The notes: a model not told the origin generated them from the letters alone. A DNA stretch of 64,000 nt from Duganella sp. sic0402 (GCF_019219065.1 NZ_JAHUWK010000010.1:1-64000), one strand, 5' to 3'; shown: positions 50,650 to 59,573, numbered from the stretch's first letter. Numbers and translations: made by a program.

Positions 50650-53277
50650 TCAGTGCGCGGTCATGGCCTTCTTGATAGCGACGCAGCGTTCATCTTCCTG
50701 CTTGGCGACCAGCAGCCAACGGCGCGTATTGGTCGACAAATCAGTCAGCTTGGCGACAGCATCGTCCAGGCGCTTCACGCTGGCAGGCGTGCAGGCGGCC
50801 GGAATGTGCGACGCGCCATAAGCACGCATGTACACCGGACCTGCGGCCTTGTCGACCTCACCCAAGGTCGCCAGGCGCTGCGCTGCGGTTTTCTCGTTCA
50901 GCGCGCCCTGCTCGGCCGGGAACATGCTGCCCATCGCGGTGCGCACTTTGGAGAACGGCAGCTTGGTCTTCAGGTCGGCAATGGTGGCCGCCCACTCAGC
51001 TTTGACCTTGGCGTCCGGACGGATCACCGTGGCGGCGATGGCTGCCTGCTGGCCGCTGTCCGACTTGTCGCGCTCCTGTTCCGCCGCCAGCAAGGCTTCG
51101 CTGCCCGGATAGGCAAAGCGGTTCAGGCGGCGGATGATGTCCCAGCGCACGTCCTGGCTGACGTTCAGGCCCGGCACCACCAGCTTGCCATCGAGGATAT
51201 CGGCCAGTTGCTTGAGCGCTGCCGGGCTGCTGGCCAGTCCCACAAAGGACGAGAACCAGCGGCGCTGGAAGTTCTTGTCGGTGGCGGCATTGGCGGCGTC
51301 AAACGCCATTTTCTCAAGCTGCGCGCCGACCTTGCTGCGGTAGGCCGATGGGCCCATCAGGCGCAGGTAGTTGTCCGACGCGTGCACCTTCTCAAGGATA
51401 TCGCCGAGCAGCGTGTAGTTCTTCTCGGACGGCGCGTTGGCCAGCGCAGTTTTCAGGTACTCGTTCAGCGGCAGCTTGGCGTTGCGCACGCCATCCCACA
51501 GGCTTTGCCACAGCATCGAACGCAGCAGCGGATCGTCCACCTTGCTCAGACTGGACTGCGCGGTGGCGAAGGATTTCTTATCCAGCTGCACCTGCACAAA
51601 ACCCCAGTCCTGATAGTTTGGATACACCAGGTCCGGGCAAGCCGCGCCCTTCAGTTCCGGCACCACCGTTGCCGCGCCCTTGTAGGTGACGGCGACGTTT
51701 TTGCTCAGCGTCAGGCCTTGTGCGCCCAGCTGGAACAGGCCGATCTGCACGCGCTGTTCGCGCAGCGTCGGCAGTTCCTGGCTTTGCGCGGTCTGGCGCA
51801 GCGTGAAGCTATTCACCTTGCCGGCGGAGCAGCTGTAATCGGCGGCGATGGTGTTGACGCCGGCTTCATACAGCCACTCCTTGGTCCAGCCGCTCAGGTC
51901 GCGGTTGGCGGCTTCGCCCAGGCTGCCGATGAAGTTGTCCAGCGTGGCGTTCTGGTACTGGTATTTGACCAGGTAGTTGTGCACGCCCTTGCGGAACACT
52001 TCTTCGCCCAGCAGGTGGCGCAGCTGTTTCAGCGTCGATGCGCCTTTCGAGTAGGTGATGGCGTCGATGTTATCGAAGGCGTTGGCGGTCGATGGCACCG
52101 GCGTTTCAATCGCGTGCGTGGTCACGCGCTGGTCCTGGGTGTAGGCAGCTTGCTTGCCGCCCGAGTAGAAGCTCTGCCAGGTGTTGGTGAACTCGGTTGC
52201 CTCGGCAGTCGCCAGCGTGCCCATGAAGGACGCGAAGCTCTCGTTCAGCCACAGGCCATTCCACCACTTCATGGTGACCAGGTCGCCAAACCACTGGTGC
52301 GCCATCTCGTGCATGATGACGCCAGCCAGCGACTGCTTCTGCGCCGTGGTCATCTCTTCCTTGTGCAGGAAGCTGCCTTCGCCAAAGGTGATGGCGGCGG
52401 CGTTTTCCATCGCGCCGTACAGGAAGTCCGGCACCAGCAGCTGGTCATACTTCTCGAACTGATAAGGGATGCCGAAGTATTCATCGAAGAAGGTCAGGCC
52501 CTGCTTGGTGTAGCGGAACCAGTCTTGCGGCGACACTTGCGACGCCACCGATTGGCGCGCGAACAGGCGCATCGGATATTTTCCGCTATTGTCTTCCCAT
52601 ACCTTGTACGGGCCGGCGTGCATCGAGAAGTTGTACGGGCTCAGTTTCTTCGAACGTGGGAAGGTCCACTTCTTGCCGCCTTCGACATCCTGCACACCGC
52701 TCTCGCGCATGGTGGACACCGCCACCCAGTCAGCCGGCGTGGTGACGGTGACCTGGTAAGTGCCCTTCAGGTCGGGTTGATCAAACACCGGGAACATCTG
52801 GTGCGCGGCGGCCGGTTCGAAGTGCGAATAGGTGTAGACGCGGCCATCGACCGGATCGACCATGCGGTGCAGGCCTTCGCCGTTGGTGCTGTGCAGGCGG
52901 CTGTAGGCGATGGTGACGGTGTTGCGGCCGGCCTTCAGGTCGGCGGCAGCCAGCGTGATGAACCAGTTGTTGTACTGCGGCGTGACGTTTTTGCCGTTGA
53001 CGGTCAGGCTGGCGATGGTGGCCTTGTCCAGATCGATGGTCAGCGGCTGCGACGCGTCTTTCAGGTCGAAGCTGAGCGTGGTGGCGCCGCTAAAGCTTTC
53101 CTTGCCGGTCAGCGTGAATTCCAGCGTGTAGTCGACATTGCTGACGCGCTCCGAACGGGCGGCGGCGTCGGTTTGCGACAGGAAGGCGTTTTCAGCGCGC
53201 GGCGCAGGCGTGGCAGCGGCGGCATGGGCGCCGGCAAAGGCCAGCGTGACGGCAGTGGCGATAATGTATTTTTTCAT
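50650..53277 (-). CDS. M1-family aminopeptidase, exported
   Basis: An 875-residue gluzincin aminopeptidase with a signal peptide (cleavage near AHAAAA). The substrate-recognition motif GAMEN appears in YGAMENAAAI. The zinc site is H323-E324-H327 in HEMAHQ with E346 in WLNESFA. A C-terminal helical ERAP-type domain follows (about residues 540-870). It probably acts as a periplasmic broad-specificity aminopeptidase. The ATG at 53277 follows AGGAGAG. The adjacent S9 gene on the same strand ends 49 bases upstream, with a REP-like palindrome between. Confidence 0.94.
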   Translation of the reverse strand: MKKYIIATAVTLAFAGAHAAAATPAPRAENAFLSQTDAAARSERVSNVDYTLEFTLTGKESFSGATTLSFDLKDASQPLTIDLDKATIASLTVNGKNVTPQYNNWFITLAAADLKAGRNTVTIAYSRLHSTNGEGLHRMVDPVDGRVYTYSHFEPAAAHQMFPVFDQPDLKGTYQVTVTTPADWVAVSTMRESGVQDVEGGKKWTFPRSKKLSPYNFSMHAGPYKVWEDNSGKYPMRLFARQSVASQVSPQDWFRYTKQGLTFFDEYFGIPYQFEKYDQLLVPDFLYGAMENAAAITFGEGSFLHKEEMTTAQKQSLAGVIMHEMAHQWFGDLVTMKWWNGLWLNESFASFMGTLATAEATEFTNTWQSFYSGGKQAAYTQDQRVTTHAIETPVPSTANAFDNIDAITYSKGASTLKQLRHLLGEEVFRKGVHNYLVKYQYQNATLDNFIGSLGEAANRDLSGWTKEWLYEAGVNTIAADYSCSAGKVNSFTLRQTAQSQELPTLREQRVQIGLFQLGAQGLTLSKNVAVTYKGAATVVPELKGAACPDLVYPNYQDWGFVQVQLDKKSFATAQSSLSKVDDPLLRSMLWQSLWDGVRNAKLPLNEYLKTALANAPSEKNYTLLGDILEKVHASDNYLRLMGPSAYRSKVGAQLEKMAFDAANAATDKNFQRRWFSSFVGLASSPAALKQLADILDGKLVVPGLNVSQDVRWDIIRRLNRFAYPGSEALLAAEQERDKSDSGQQAAIAATVIRPDAKVKAEWAATIADLKTKLPFSKVRTAMGSMFPAEQGALNEKTAAQRLATLGEVDKAAGPVYMRAYGASHIPAACTPASVKRLDDAVAKLTDLSTNTRRWLLVAKQEDERCVAIKKAMTAH

Positions 53278-53295
53278 GTTCTCTCCTGAATTCAT

Positions 53296-53323
53296 CGTCA
53301 TTCCCGCGCAGGCGGGAATGACG
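53296..53323. repeat. REP-like palindrome (12-bp arms)
   Basis: CGTCATTCCCGC (53296-53307) and GCGGGAATGACG (53312-53323) form a perfect stem with a 4-base loop. ATTCCCGC...GCGGGAAT elements of this kind recur as dispersed repeats in many proteobacterial genomes. It lies between the S9 stop and the M1 ribosome-binding site on the minus strand, so it could attenuate or stabilise the message. Confidence 0.7.
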
Positions 53324-53326
53324 GGG

Positions 53327-55384
53327 TTATTTTTTCTTGGTATAGGTGTCCAGCCAATCGATCACGGTGTGATGCCACAGCACCGAGTTGGCAGGCTTCA
53401 GCACCCAGTGGTTCTCGTCGGGGAAGAACAGGAATTTGCTTGGAATGCCGCGACGCTGCAACGCAGTAAACGTGCCCAGGCCTTGCGCGGTTGGGATACG
53501 GAAGTCCAGGTCACCCTGCACCACCAGCATCGGCGTCTTCCAGTTCTTGACGGTCAGCGCCGGATTGAACTTCTCGTGCTGCTGCGGAACGTCGTAATAA
53601 GGGCCACCGCTTTCCCACTCGGTGAACCAGATTTCTTCGGTCGAGTAAGCCATGCCGCGCGTGTCGAATACGCCGTCGTGATTGACGATGCATTTGAAGC
53701 CGTCGGACCAGTTACCCTGTATCCAGTTCATCATGAAGCCGCCGTACGAGGCGCCCAGCGCGCAGCTGTTCTCACGGTCCAGCCATGGGAACTTCTGCAC
53801 CGCAGCCGCCAGGCCTTTCTGCAAGTCTTCCAGTGGCTTGCCACCCCAGTCGCCGCTGATCGAATCAGTGAACTTCTGGCCATAGCCGGTCGAACCATGG
53901 AAGTCGATGAACACGGTCGCATAGCCAGCGCCGGCGTACACCTGCGGATTCCAGCGATAGCTCCAGGAATTGCCGAAGCTGCCCTGCGGGCCGCCATGTA
54001 CCAGGAAGGCCACCGGATATTTCTGGCCAGGCTGCGCGTTCCATGGCTTCATGACGTGGCCATAGACGGTGTCGCCATTGGCGCCGGTGAAGGAGAACTG
54101 TTCATACTCGCCGAACTTGACGTCGGCCAGCGCTGCCTCATTCAGCTTGGTCAGTTGCTCAGCCTTCTCGCCCGGCGTACCCAGCTTGAACTTGAACAGC
54201 TGCGCGCCCGAGGTCAGGCTGGCTTGCGCCATGACGATGGTGTCCTTGGCCACGTCGAAGCCGCCCACATAGCCCTTGCCGGTCAGCGCATTGACCTTGC
54301 CGCTGGCAGCATCGATCGAGAACAGGCGGTGCTGGCCGATGTCGTCGGCGACAGCCAGGATGGCCTTGCTGTCAGGCGTCCAGCGGAAATCGGCGATCGA
54401 GCGGTCCCAGCTATCGGCGACAGTGCGCTTTTTGCCGCTGGCGACATCGATCAGCACCAGGTGGAAGCGGTCGGCCTCAAAGGTCGGCTTGTCCATGGCC
54501 ACATAGGCCAGCGTTTTGCCGTCCGGCGAATAAGTGGCCTTGGTGTCCCACGCCTGGTTGTCGGCGGTCAGGTTTTTGGGCGTGCCGCCGGTGGCGGGCA
54601 CGGTGTAGACATCGAAGTTGGTCGACCATGCCTCGGTGCGGCCGGCAACGCGCAGCGAGAAGGCCACGGTCTTGCCGTCCGGGCTGAACTGGTACTCGCC
54701 GTTGTCGCCAAACGGCTTGGACGGCGCATCGCCATCCAGCGCGCCGCTCAGGCTGACCGGCTGCGCGCTGACCTTGCCGCTGGCGTCGATCGGCGCCGAG
54801 TACAGCACATTGTTGCGGCCATCGGCCCAGGTATCCCAGTGACGCACGAACAGCTTGTCGTACACCTTGCCGCTGGCCTTGACCTTGGCCTGCTCATCGA
54901 GGCGCTGCTTGCTGCACGCCAGATCGGCGCAATCGCGGTAGACGGACATGCTGAACAGCAGGCGGTCGCCCTGCGGCGACAGGCGGAAGTTGTCCACGTC
55001 CAGCGGCAGATCGGTCACCTTGCTGGCCTCGCCGCCGCTCAGCGGCAGGCGCCATACCTGCGATGAGCCGGAACGGCCCGACAGGAAATACACCGCATCG
55101 CCATTCGGCGACCAGGCCGGATCGCTGCTGCTGGCAGCGGCCTGGGTCAGGCGTACCGGCGCGGCTTGCGGATGGCGCAAATCCAGCAGATACAGCTGAA
55201 CGTTGCCACGGTTTTTGTCCATGTCGGTGGTGCGCACGGTGTACACCACGCGGCTTGCGTCCGGCGACAGCACCGGGTTGCCCACGCGCTCCATCTTGAC
55301 CAGGTCTTCTACGGTAAAGCCGCGCGGCGCGGCCGTTGCGCTGGCCGCAATCGCGGTACTCAGCAGCAGCAAGGGGAATCTCAT
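53327..55384 (-). CDS. S9-family prolyl-oligopeptidase-type peptidase, exported
   Basis: A 685-residue exported enzyme with signal peptide (cleavage near ATAAPR). The N-terminal beta-propeller (about residues 40-400) has repeated SPDG/SPNGD motifs, and the C-terminal hydrolase domain (about 430-685) carries Ser546 in GASYGGF, the Asp in GDLDFRIP and the His in PDENHWVL, so the catalytic triad is intact, unlike the paralogue at 32.9 kb. It resembles acylaminoacyl-/dipeptidyl-peptidases acting on oligopeptides. The ATG at 55384 has GGAGAG upstream; 19 further codons are open but lack signal character. It diverges from an M14 peptidase. Confidence 0.94.
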   Translation of the reverse strand: MRFPLLLLSTAIAASATAAPRGFTVEDLVKMERVGNPVLSPDASRVVYTVRTTDMDKNRGNVQLYLLDLRHPQAAPVRLTQAAASSSDPAWSPNGDAVYFLSGRSGSSQVWRLPLSGGEASKVTDLPLDVDNFRLSPQGDRLLFSMSVYRDCADLACSKQRLDEQAKVKASGKVYDKLFVRHWDTWADGRNNVLYSAPIDASGKVSAQPVSLSGALDGDAPSKPFGDNGEYQFSPDGKTVAFSLRVAGRTEAWSTNFDVYTVPATGGTPKNLTADNQAWDTKATYSPDGKTLAYVAMDKPTFEADRFHLVLIDVASGKKRTVADSWDRSIADFRWTPDSKAILAVADDIGQHRLFSIDAASGKVNALTGKGYVGGFDVAKDTIVMAQASLTSGAQLFKFKLGTPGEKAEQLTKLNEAALADVKFGEYEQFSFTGANGDTVYGHVMKPWNAQPGQKYPVAFLVHGGPQGSFGNSWSYRWNPQVYAGAGYATVFIDFHGSTGYGQKFTDSISGDWGGKPLEDLQKGLAAAVQKFPWLDRENSCALGASYGGFMMNWIQGNWSDGFKCIVNHDGVFDTRGMAYSTEEIWFTEWESGGPYYDVPQQHEKFNPALTVKNWKTPMLVVQGDLDFRIPTAQGLGTFTALQRRGIPSKFLFFPDENHWVLKPANSVLWHHTVIDWLDTYTKKK

Positions 55385-55540
55385 TCGATCTCTCCGATTT
55401 ATAAGAAATATACCGGCTTGTGGCCGGGCATCGCAGATCATACCAAGAGCGCGAGGCGCAGCGGCATGTTGGCAGGAAATTGTTACTTTACGCTACTTTA
55501 GGCTTGCGCAAACCGCCCTATTAATGCAACACTGTTGCGT

Positions 55541-57268
55541 ATGAAGATTATCCCTGCCTTGTGTTTAACGCTGTTGAGCGCCAGCGTCGCCGCGCTTGAA
55601 GTCCTGCCTCCGCCAGCCGCCTGGCACGGCGCCAGCGAGAAGCTGGTGGCGGAAGCCGGCTCCCGCTGGATCACGCCCGCCGAGCGCTCCGGCTTCACCA
55701 CCTCGCCAGACTACGCGGCCACGCTGCAATACTTGCGGGCACTGGCAGGCGCCAGCGACAAGATTTCCGTGCATATCTTCGGCAAGTCCTACCAAGGGCG
55801 TGACCTGGTCTACGCACTGGTGCGCAAGCCCGGCGGCAACAAGCCGGTGGTGATGATCCAGGCCGGCATCCATTCCGGCGAAATCGACGGCAAGGATGCC
55901 GGACTGATGCTGCTGCGCGATATCGCCTTCGGCGGCCGCGATGACTTGCTCGATCAGGTCGACCTGGTGTTCATCCCGATCCTGAATGTGGACGGCCACG
56001 AGGACGCCAGCCCGCTGGGCCGGCCCAGCCAGCGCGGCCCGCAGATCAAAGGCAGCCGCACCAACGCGCAGGGGCTGGACCTGAACCGCGATTACGCGCG
56101 TCTGCAATCGCCGGAGATCGCCGCCGTGGTGAAGCTGCTGCAACGCTACGATCCAGCGCTGTACATCGACGTGCACGTCAGCGATGGCACCGACTACCAA
56201 TACGACGTGACCTACACCTTCGCCGGCTGGGGCACATATGCGCGCTCGCAAGCCACCGCGCAGTGGCTGATGGGCACCTACAGCGACGAGGTCAGCGCGG
56301 CGCTCAGCCAGCAGGGCCACCTGCCGGCGATCTATCCGAGCTGGATCAACGAAAGCGCGCCGGACCAGGGCTTGCGCATCAGCGCCGAAGGGCCGCGCTA
56401 CTCGACCGGCTACGGCGACTTTATCGGCGTGCCCACGGTGCTTGTGGAGAACCACACCATGAAGCCGTACAAGCGGCGCGTGCTTGGTACTTATGTGCTG
56501 CTGGAGCAATCCATCCTCACCGTGGGCCGCGAGCGGGCGCGCATCGCCGCCGCCAAGGCCGAGGACCGCGCTGCGCGGCCGGCGCAATTGATGGTGCGCT
56601 GGGAGCGCGACCCGCTGCCGCTGCGCACCAGCACCTTCAAAGGCTATCGCTACGAGGCCTACCAGTCGCTGGCATCCGGCGCGCGCGAACTGCGCTGGGC
56701 CGGCGAGCCACAGGATGTCAGCCTGCCGGTATACGGCGTGCGCTCCACGCTGGACGTGAGCTTGCCGCAAGCCTGGTGGATCAGCGCCGGGCAGCAGTCG
56801 CTGATCGCCGCGCTGCGCGCGCACGGCATCGCGATGGAAACCACGCAAACGCCGCGCACGGTGGCGCTGGAAACCACGCGCATGGCGTCCGGCAAGGAAC
56901 GCGGCGGCGCCCGCTCATTGCAGCAGATCACCCTGCCGGCCGGCTCGGTGCGCATTCCGGCCGCGCAACCGTATCACCTGCTGGCGGCCGCGCTGCTGGA
57001 AGCGGAAAGCGACGACTCCTTCCTGGCGCACGGCTTGTTCGACCAGGCGCTGGCGTCCGAATGGCGCATGCCGAAGCACCTGCTGGCGCCGCTGGCTGAC
57101 CAGATGATGGCAAGCAATCCGACGCTGCGCGCCGAGTTCCTGGACGCCGTCGGCAAAGATGCCGCGCTGGCCGCCAATCCGGCAGCCCGGCTGGCATGGT
57201 GGGAAGCCCGTTCCGACTACGCCCCGCGCGCCCGCTGGCTGTATCCGGTGTACCGCGAATTGCGCTAA
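55541..57268 (+). CDS. M14-family metallocarboxypeptidase, exported
   Basis: A 575-residue protein with an N-terminal signal peptide. The M14 zinc motif HSGE is at residues 111-114 (IHSGEIDGKD), with later conserved segments NVDGHEDASP, GLDLNRDY and the third histidine ligand in IDVHVSDG. The catalytic glutamate region is less clear by eye. A C-terminal beta-type extension of about 230 residues follows the catalytic domain. It probably removes C-terminal residues of peptides in the periplasm. The ATG at 55541 has no good Shine-Dalgarno; a TTG two codons upstream is an alternative. A 9-bp inverted repeat lies just downstream. Confidence 0.88.
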   Translation: MKIIPALCLTLLSASVAALEVLPPPAAWHGASEKLVAEAGSRWITPAERSGFTTSPDYAATLQYLRALAGASDKISVHIFGKSYQGRDLVYALVRKPGGNKPVVMIQAGIHSGEIDGKDAGLMLLRDIAFGGRDDLLDQVDLVFIPILNVDGHEDASPLGRPSQRGPQIKGSRTNAQGLDLNRDYARLQSPEIAAVVKLLQRYDPALYIDVHVSDGTDYQYDVTYTFAGWGTYARSQATAQWLMGTYSDEVSAALSQQGHLPAIYPSWINESAPDQGLRISAEGPRYSTGYGDFIGVPTVLVENHTMKPYKRRVLGTYVLLEQSILTVGRERARIAAAKAEDRAARPAQLMVRWERDPLPLRTSTFKGYRYEAYQSLASGARELRWAGEPQDVSLPVYGVRSTLDVSLPQAWWISAGQQSLIAALRAHGIAMETTQTPRTVALETTRMASGKERGGARSLQQITLPAGSVRIPAAQPYHLLAAALLEAESDDSFLAHGLFDQALASEWRMPKHLLAPLADQMMASNPTLRAEFLDAVGKDAALAANPAARLAWWEARSDYAPRARWLYPVYRELR

Positions 57269-57274
57269 TTTTTC

Positions 57275-57295
57275 AAGGAGTTTAAAAAACTCCTT
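57275..57295. repeat. 9-bp inverted repeat after the M14 gene
   Basis: AAGGAGTTT (57275-57283) pairs perfectly with AAACTCCTT (57287-57295) across three A. It lies 7 bases after the M14 stop and overlaps the -35 of the tetR-like gene. There is no T tract after it, so as a terminator it is weak on the plus strand. Confidence 0.55.
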
Positions 57296-57322
57296 GACTT
57301 ATTCAAGACGACCGGTCATATT
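57294..57322 (+). promoter_or_regulatory. Promoter and operator of the TetR-type gene
   Basis: TTGACT (57294-57299), a 17-base spacer, and CATATT (57317-57322). The operator-like sequence AAGACGACCGGTCATATT (57305-57322), with the palindromic core GACCGGTC (57310-57317), covers the spacer and -10. Transcription would start near 57329, at the ATG itself, and no Shine-Dalgarno is present, so the mRNA may be leaderless. Confidence 0.65.
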
Positions 57323-57328
57323 GAACCC

Positions 57329-57907
57329 ATGGCTAAAGCAAACGTTAAAGAGCAAATCCTCACCACCAGCGCGAACCTGCTGCACAGCAAGGGGTTCAAC
57401 GCCACCAGCGTCCAGGACATCACCGACGCTGCGGGGGTGCCGAAAGGCTCGTTCTACAACCACTTCTCCAGCAAGGAAGCGCTGGGATTGGAAGTATTGC
57501 AACGTTACGTCGATGGCGTGGGCGTGCTGGCTGGCGTGCTGCGCGACCGCAAGCTGGCGCCGCTGCAAAGGCTGCAACAGTATTTCGAAGGCATGATCGC
57601 GGGCAACGCCGCCAATGAATACAACTTTGGCTGCATGCTGGGCAACTTCAGCACCGAGCTGTCCAACCAGATCCCGGCCATGCGCAGCGCCATGCGCGAC
57701 GCCTTCGGCGGTTCGACGGCGGCGCTGGCGGTGGTGATCGCCGAAGGCCAGCAGGATGGCAGCATCAGCGCCAGCCTGCCGGCGGAAGAACTGGCCGGTT
57801 TCATCAACGATGCCTGGCAAGGCGCAGTCTTGCGCGCCAAAGCCGAACAAAGCCGCGCACCGCTGGAACGGTTTGCCCGGGTAGCATTGAATCAATTGTT
57901 GCACTGA
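57329..57907 (+). CDS. TetR/AcrR-family regulator
   Basis: A 192-residue TetR regulator. The HTH is in ILTTSANLLHSKGFNATSVQ through ITDAAGVPKGSFYNHFSSK; the C-terminal domain (about residues 80-190) is of the TetR_C type with FGCMLGNFSTELSNQ, a pattern seen in NemR/AcuR-type sensors of reactive compounds. An 18-bp sequence containing GACCGGTC lies in its promoter and is repeated exactly in front of the next gene, so it probably represses both itself and the SDR dehydrogenase. No Shine-Dalgarno is visible. Confidence 0.93.
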   Translation: MAKANVKEQILTTSANLLHSKGFNATSVQDITDAAGVPKGSFYNHFSSKEALGLEVLQRYVDGVGVLAGVLRDRKLAPLQRLQQYFEGMIAGNAANEYNFGCMLGNFSTELSNQIPAMRSAMRDAFGGSTAALAVVIAEGQQDGSISASLPAEELAGFINDAWQGAVLRAKAEQSRAPLERFARVALNQLLH

Positions 57908-57926
57908 TTTTTTTTCGGTCGATTTT

Positions 57927-57944
57927 AAGACGACCGGTCATATT
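57927..57944 (+). promoter_or_regulatory. Second copy of the TetR operator, before the SDR gene
   Basis: The same 18 bases as at 57305-57322, AAGACGACCGGTCATATT, with core GACCGGTC at 57932-57939. It lies 31 bases upstream of the SDR start codon. The conserved spacing after the core suggests that the trailing CATATT again serves as a -10. Confidence 0.75.
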
Positions 57945-57975
57945 AAGTTAATTAACTCACCTGAAAGGAAATATC

Positions 57976-58683
57976 ATGAACTTCAAAGACTCCGTCGTCC
58001 TGATTACCGGCGCCAACCGTGGCCTGGGCAAAGCCCTGGCACAGGCCGCAGTAAAAGCCGGTGCGCGCAAAGTCTACGCAGCCGCCCGCAAGCCTGAATC
58101 GGTCGACATCGCCGGCGTCACGCCGATCAAGCTGGATGTCACCAGCGCCGCCGACATCGCCGCCGCCGTGCAAGCGATCCCCGACCTGACCATCCTGATC
58201 AACAACGCCGGCATCCACGTCGTGGGCGGCGTCACCGGCCCGGACGCGCTGAGCGCCGCGCGGGCCGAGCTGGAAACCAACTTCTTCGCACCGCTGGCGC
58301 TGAGCAATGCCTTCGCACCGGTACTGGGCCGCAACGGCGGCGGCGCCATCATCAACATCCTGTCGGCGCTGAGCTGGGCCAGCTTCCCGACCACCGGCAC
58401 CTACAGCGCATCGAAAGCAGCGGCCTGGGCGCTGACCAACGGCCTGCGCGGCGAATTGCGCGCGCAAAACACCCAGGTGCTGGGTGCGCACATGGGCTAT
58501 ATGGACACCGACATGACCGCCGGCGTCGACGCCCCGAAATCGTCGCCAGCCGTCATCGCCCAAGCCATCGTCACCGCCCTGGAAGCCAACGAAGACGAAG
58601 TGCTGACCGACCAGGTATCGCAGCAAGTCCGCGCCAGCTTCGCCGCCCCGCGCGCCTTCTACCTCGGCGAACCCCGCACCTAA
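57976..58683 (+). CDS. Short-chain dehydrogenase/reductase
   Basis: A 235-residue classical SDR. The cofactor loop is GANRGLG at residues 12-18, NNAG lies in ILINNAGIHVVGG, and the catalytic Ser and Tyr/Lys are in LSALSWASF and TYSASKAAA. An AARKPES sequence after strand 2 suggests NADP(H) preference. The operator shared with the upstream TetR gene implies induction by an electrophile or aldehyde/quinone that the enzyme reduces, but the substrate is unknown. AAAGGAA is the ribosome-binding site. Confidence 0.93.
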   Translation: MNFKDSVVLITGANRGLGKALAQAAVKAGARKVYAAARKPESVDIAGVTPIKLDVTSAADIAAAVQAIPDLTILINNAGIHVVGGVTGPDALSAARAELETNFFAPLALSNAFAPVLGRNGGGAIINILSALSWASFPTTGTYSASKAAAWALTNGLRGELRAQNTQVLGAHMGYMDTDMTAGVDAPKSSPAVIAQAIVTALEANEDEVLTDQVSQQVRASFAAPRAFYLGEPRT

Positions 58684-59009
58684 AAATCCGGGGTCAATGG
58701 GGAATTCGATAGAAAAAATTTTTCGGGTGGTGCTAGAAATCGCGTATTTTCGCAGGATAAAACAGGGCATAATCAGGTTCTCAGCCAGGTGAAAATTCGC
58801 ACGTACCTGCCGGCTTGACGTGTGCGCAATTCGTTTTCCCCGCCGGTAATGCTTCGCTTTGTATTGCCTCACAACCAGTTGTGAACAATTGTAAATCGGC
58901 GTTGTATGAGCCCTACTGTCGCGCTAAGGTGTCAGCTTCACCTCGGGCGCGTCGGCTCCTCTGCGACGACCTCCGCGCAGCCGAAGTCACACGAAATCCG
59001 GGAAACGCC
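58684..59009 (+). other. 326-base gap, possible long leader of the hemerythrin-like gene
   Basis: No gene is supported here. The first part is A+T-rich (around AAAAAATTTTTCGGG near 58715). A CACAAC-CA-GTTGTG inverted repeat is at 58870-58883. The reading frame of the next gene is open from 58815 upstream of the chosen ATG, but without family resemblance. It may hold a promoter and a long 5' leader. Confidence 0.4.
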
Positions 59010-59573
59010 ATGCTTACTGCCACCTATGTCTTGTTGACACTCTCTATCGAGCAAAAGAAAGAACGCCACTTTATTTCGCGTTTGCTGCAATACGTGCAGT
59101 CGATCGCGCGCCGTCCGCAGGAAATCGATCCTGTGTTCATAGAATCGCAACTGAAACAGCTCACCAGCTTTGCCGAGGCGCGCCACCAGCGCAAGGTCGA
59201 AGCCTGCCTGATGCCCGCCGTGCGCGCCGCCGAGCCGAATTGCACGCCGCTCATGAATGATCTGGAATCGCTGAGTAAGCGTGGCAGCGCCATGCTCAAC
59301 GCCGTTTACCGCTGCCTGCGCCGCGCCATGCGCCGCAGCGCCACGCAAGGCAAATTCCTGTGCAAGACGGTAGACCTGTATTGCCAGAACCTGCTGAAGC
59401 GGCTGGACAAGGAAGAACAGGAGCTGCTGCCGCTGGCGCAAAAAGTGATCTCCAGCGAAGAGTGGTTTGAGATCGGCAGCAAGTTCCTGGCCCAGGATGA
59501 CGACGACGCGGCATCGCGGCCGGAGCTGCGGCCACGCCGCGACCTGGCCGGCTACGGCGCGGCGTCGGTCTAG
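59010..59573 (+). CDS. Hemerythrin-like protein with degenerate metal site
   Basis: A 187-residue all-helical protein, starting MLTATYVLLTLSIEQKK at an ATG with GGGAAA upstream. The C-terminal KRLDKEEQELLPLAQK followed by SSEEWFEIGSKF matches the last helix and tail of hemerythrin HHE domains (EE..LP.A, then EW). However, the histidines that bind the di-iron site in that family are mostly absent, with Lys, Tyr and Asn in their places. The protein may have lost oxygen or iron binding. It follows a long non-coding gap and its stop interlocks with the M20 gene stop. Family assignment is tentative. Confidence 0.6.
   Translation: MLTATYVLLTLSIEQKKERHFISRLLQYVQSIARRPQEIDPVFIESQLKQLTSFAEARHQRKVEACLMPAVRAAEPNCTPLMNDLESLSKRGSAMLNAVYRCLRRAMRRSATQGKFLCKTVDLYCQNLLKRLDKEEQELLPLAQKVISSEEWFEIGSKFLAQDDDDAASRPELRPRRDLAGYGAASV

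Noticed and set aside
50653..53289. An 878-codon plus-strand frame antisense to the M1 peptidase gene
   Set aside because: Shadow of a GC-rich gene: the M1 frame on the minus strand has a zinc site, signal peptide and Shine-Dalgarno, while the antisense product is rich in Arg, His and Val with no recognisable domain.
57275..57295. Inverted repeat as a strong M14 terminator
   Set aside because: It lacks the following T tract and overlaps the next promoter, so I list it only as a repeat.
58684..59009. N-terminal extension of the hemerythrin-like gene from 58815
   Set aside because: The extra 65 codons include a cysteine- and arginine-rich sequence without family resemblance, and the ATG at 59010 has the better ribosome-binding site and matches the start of the helical domain.
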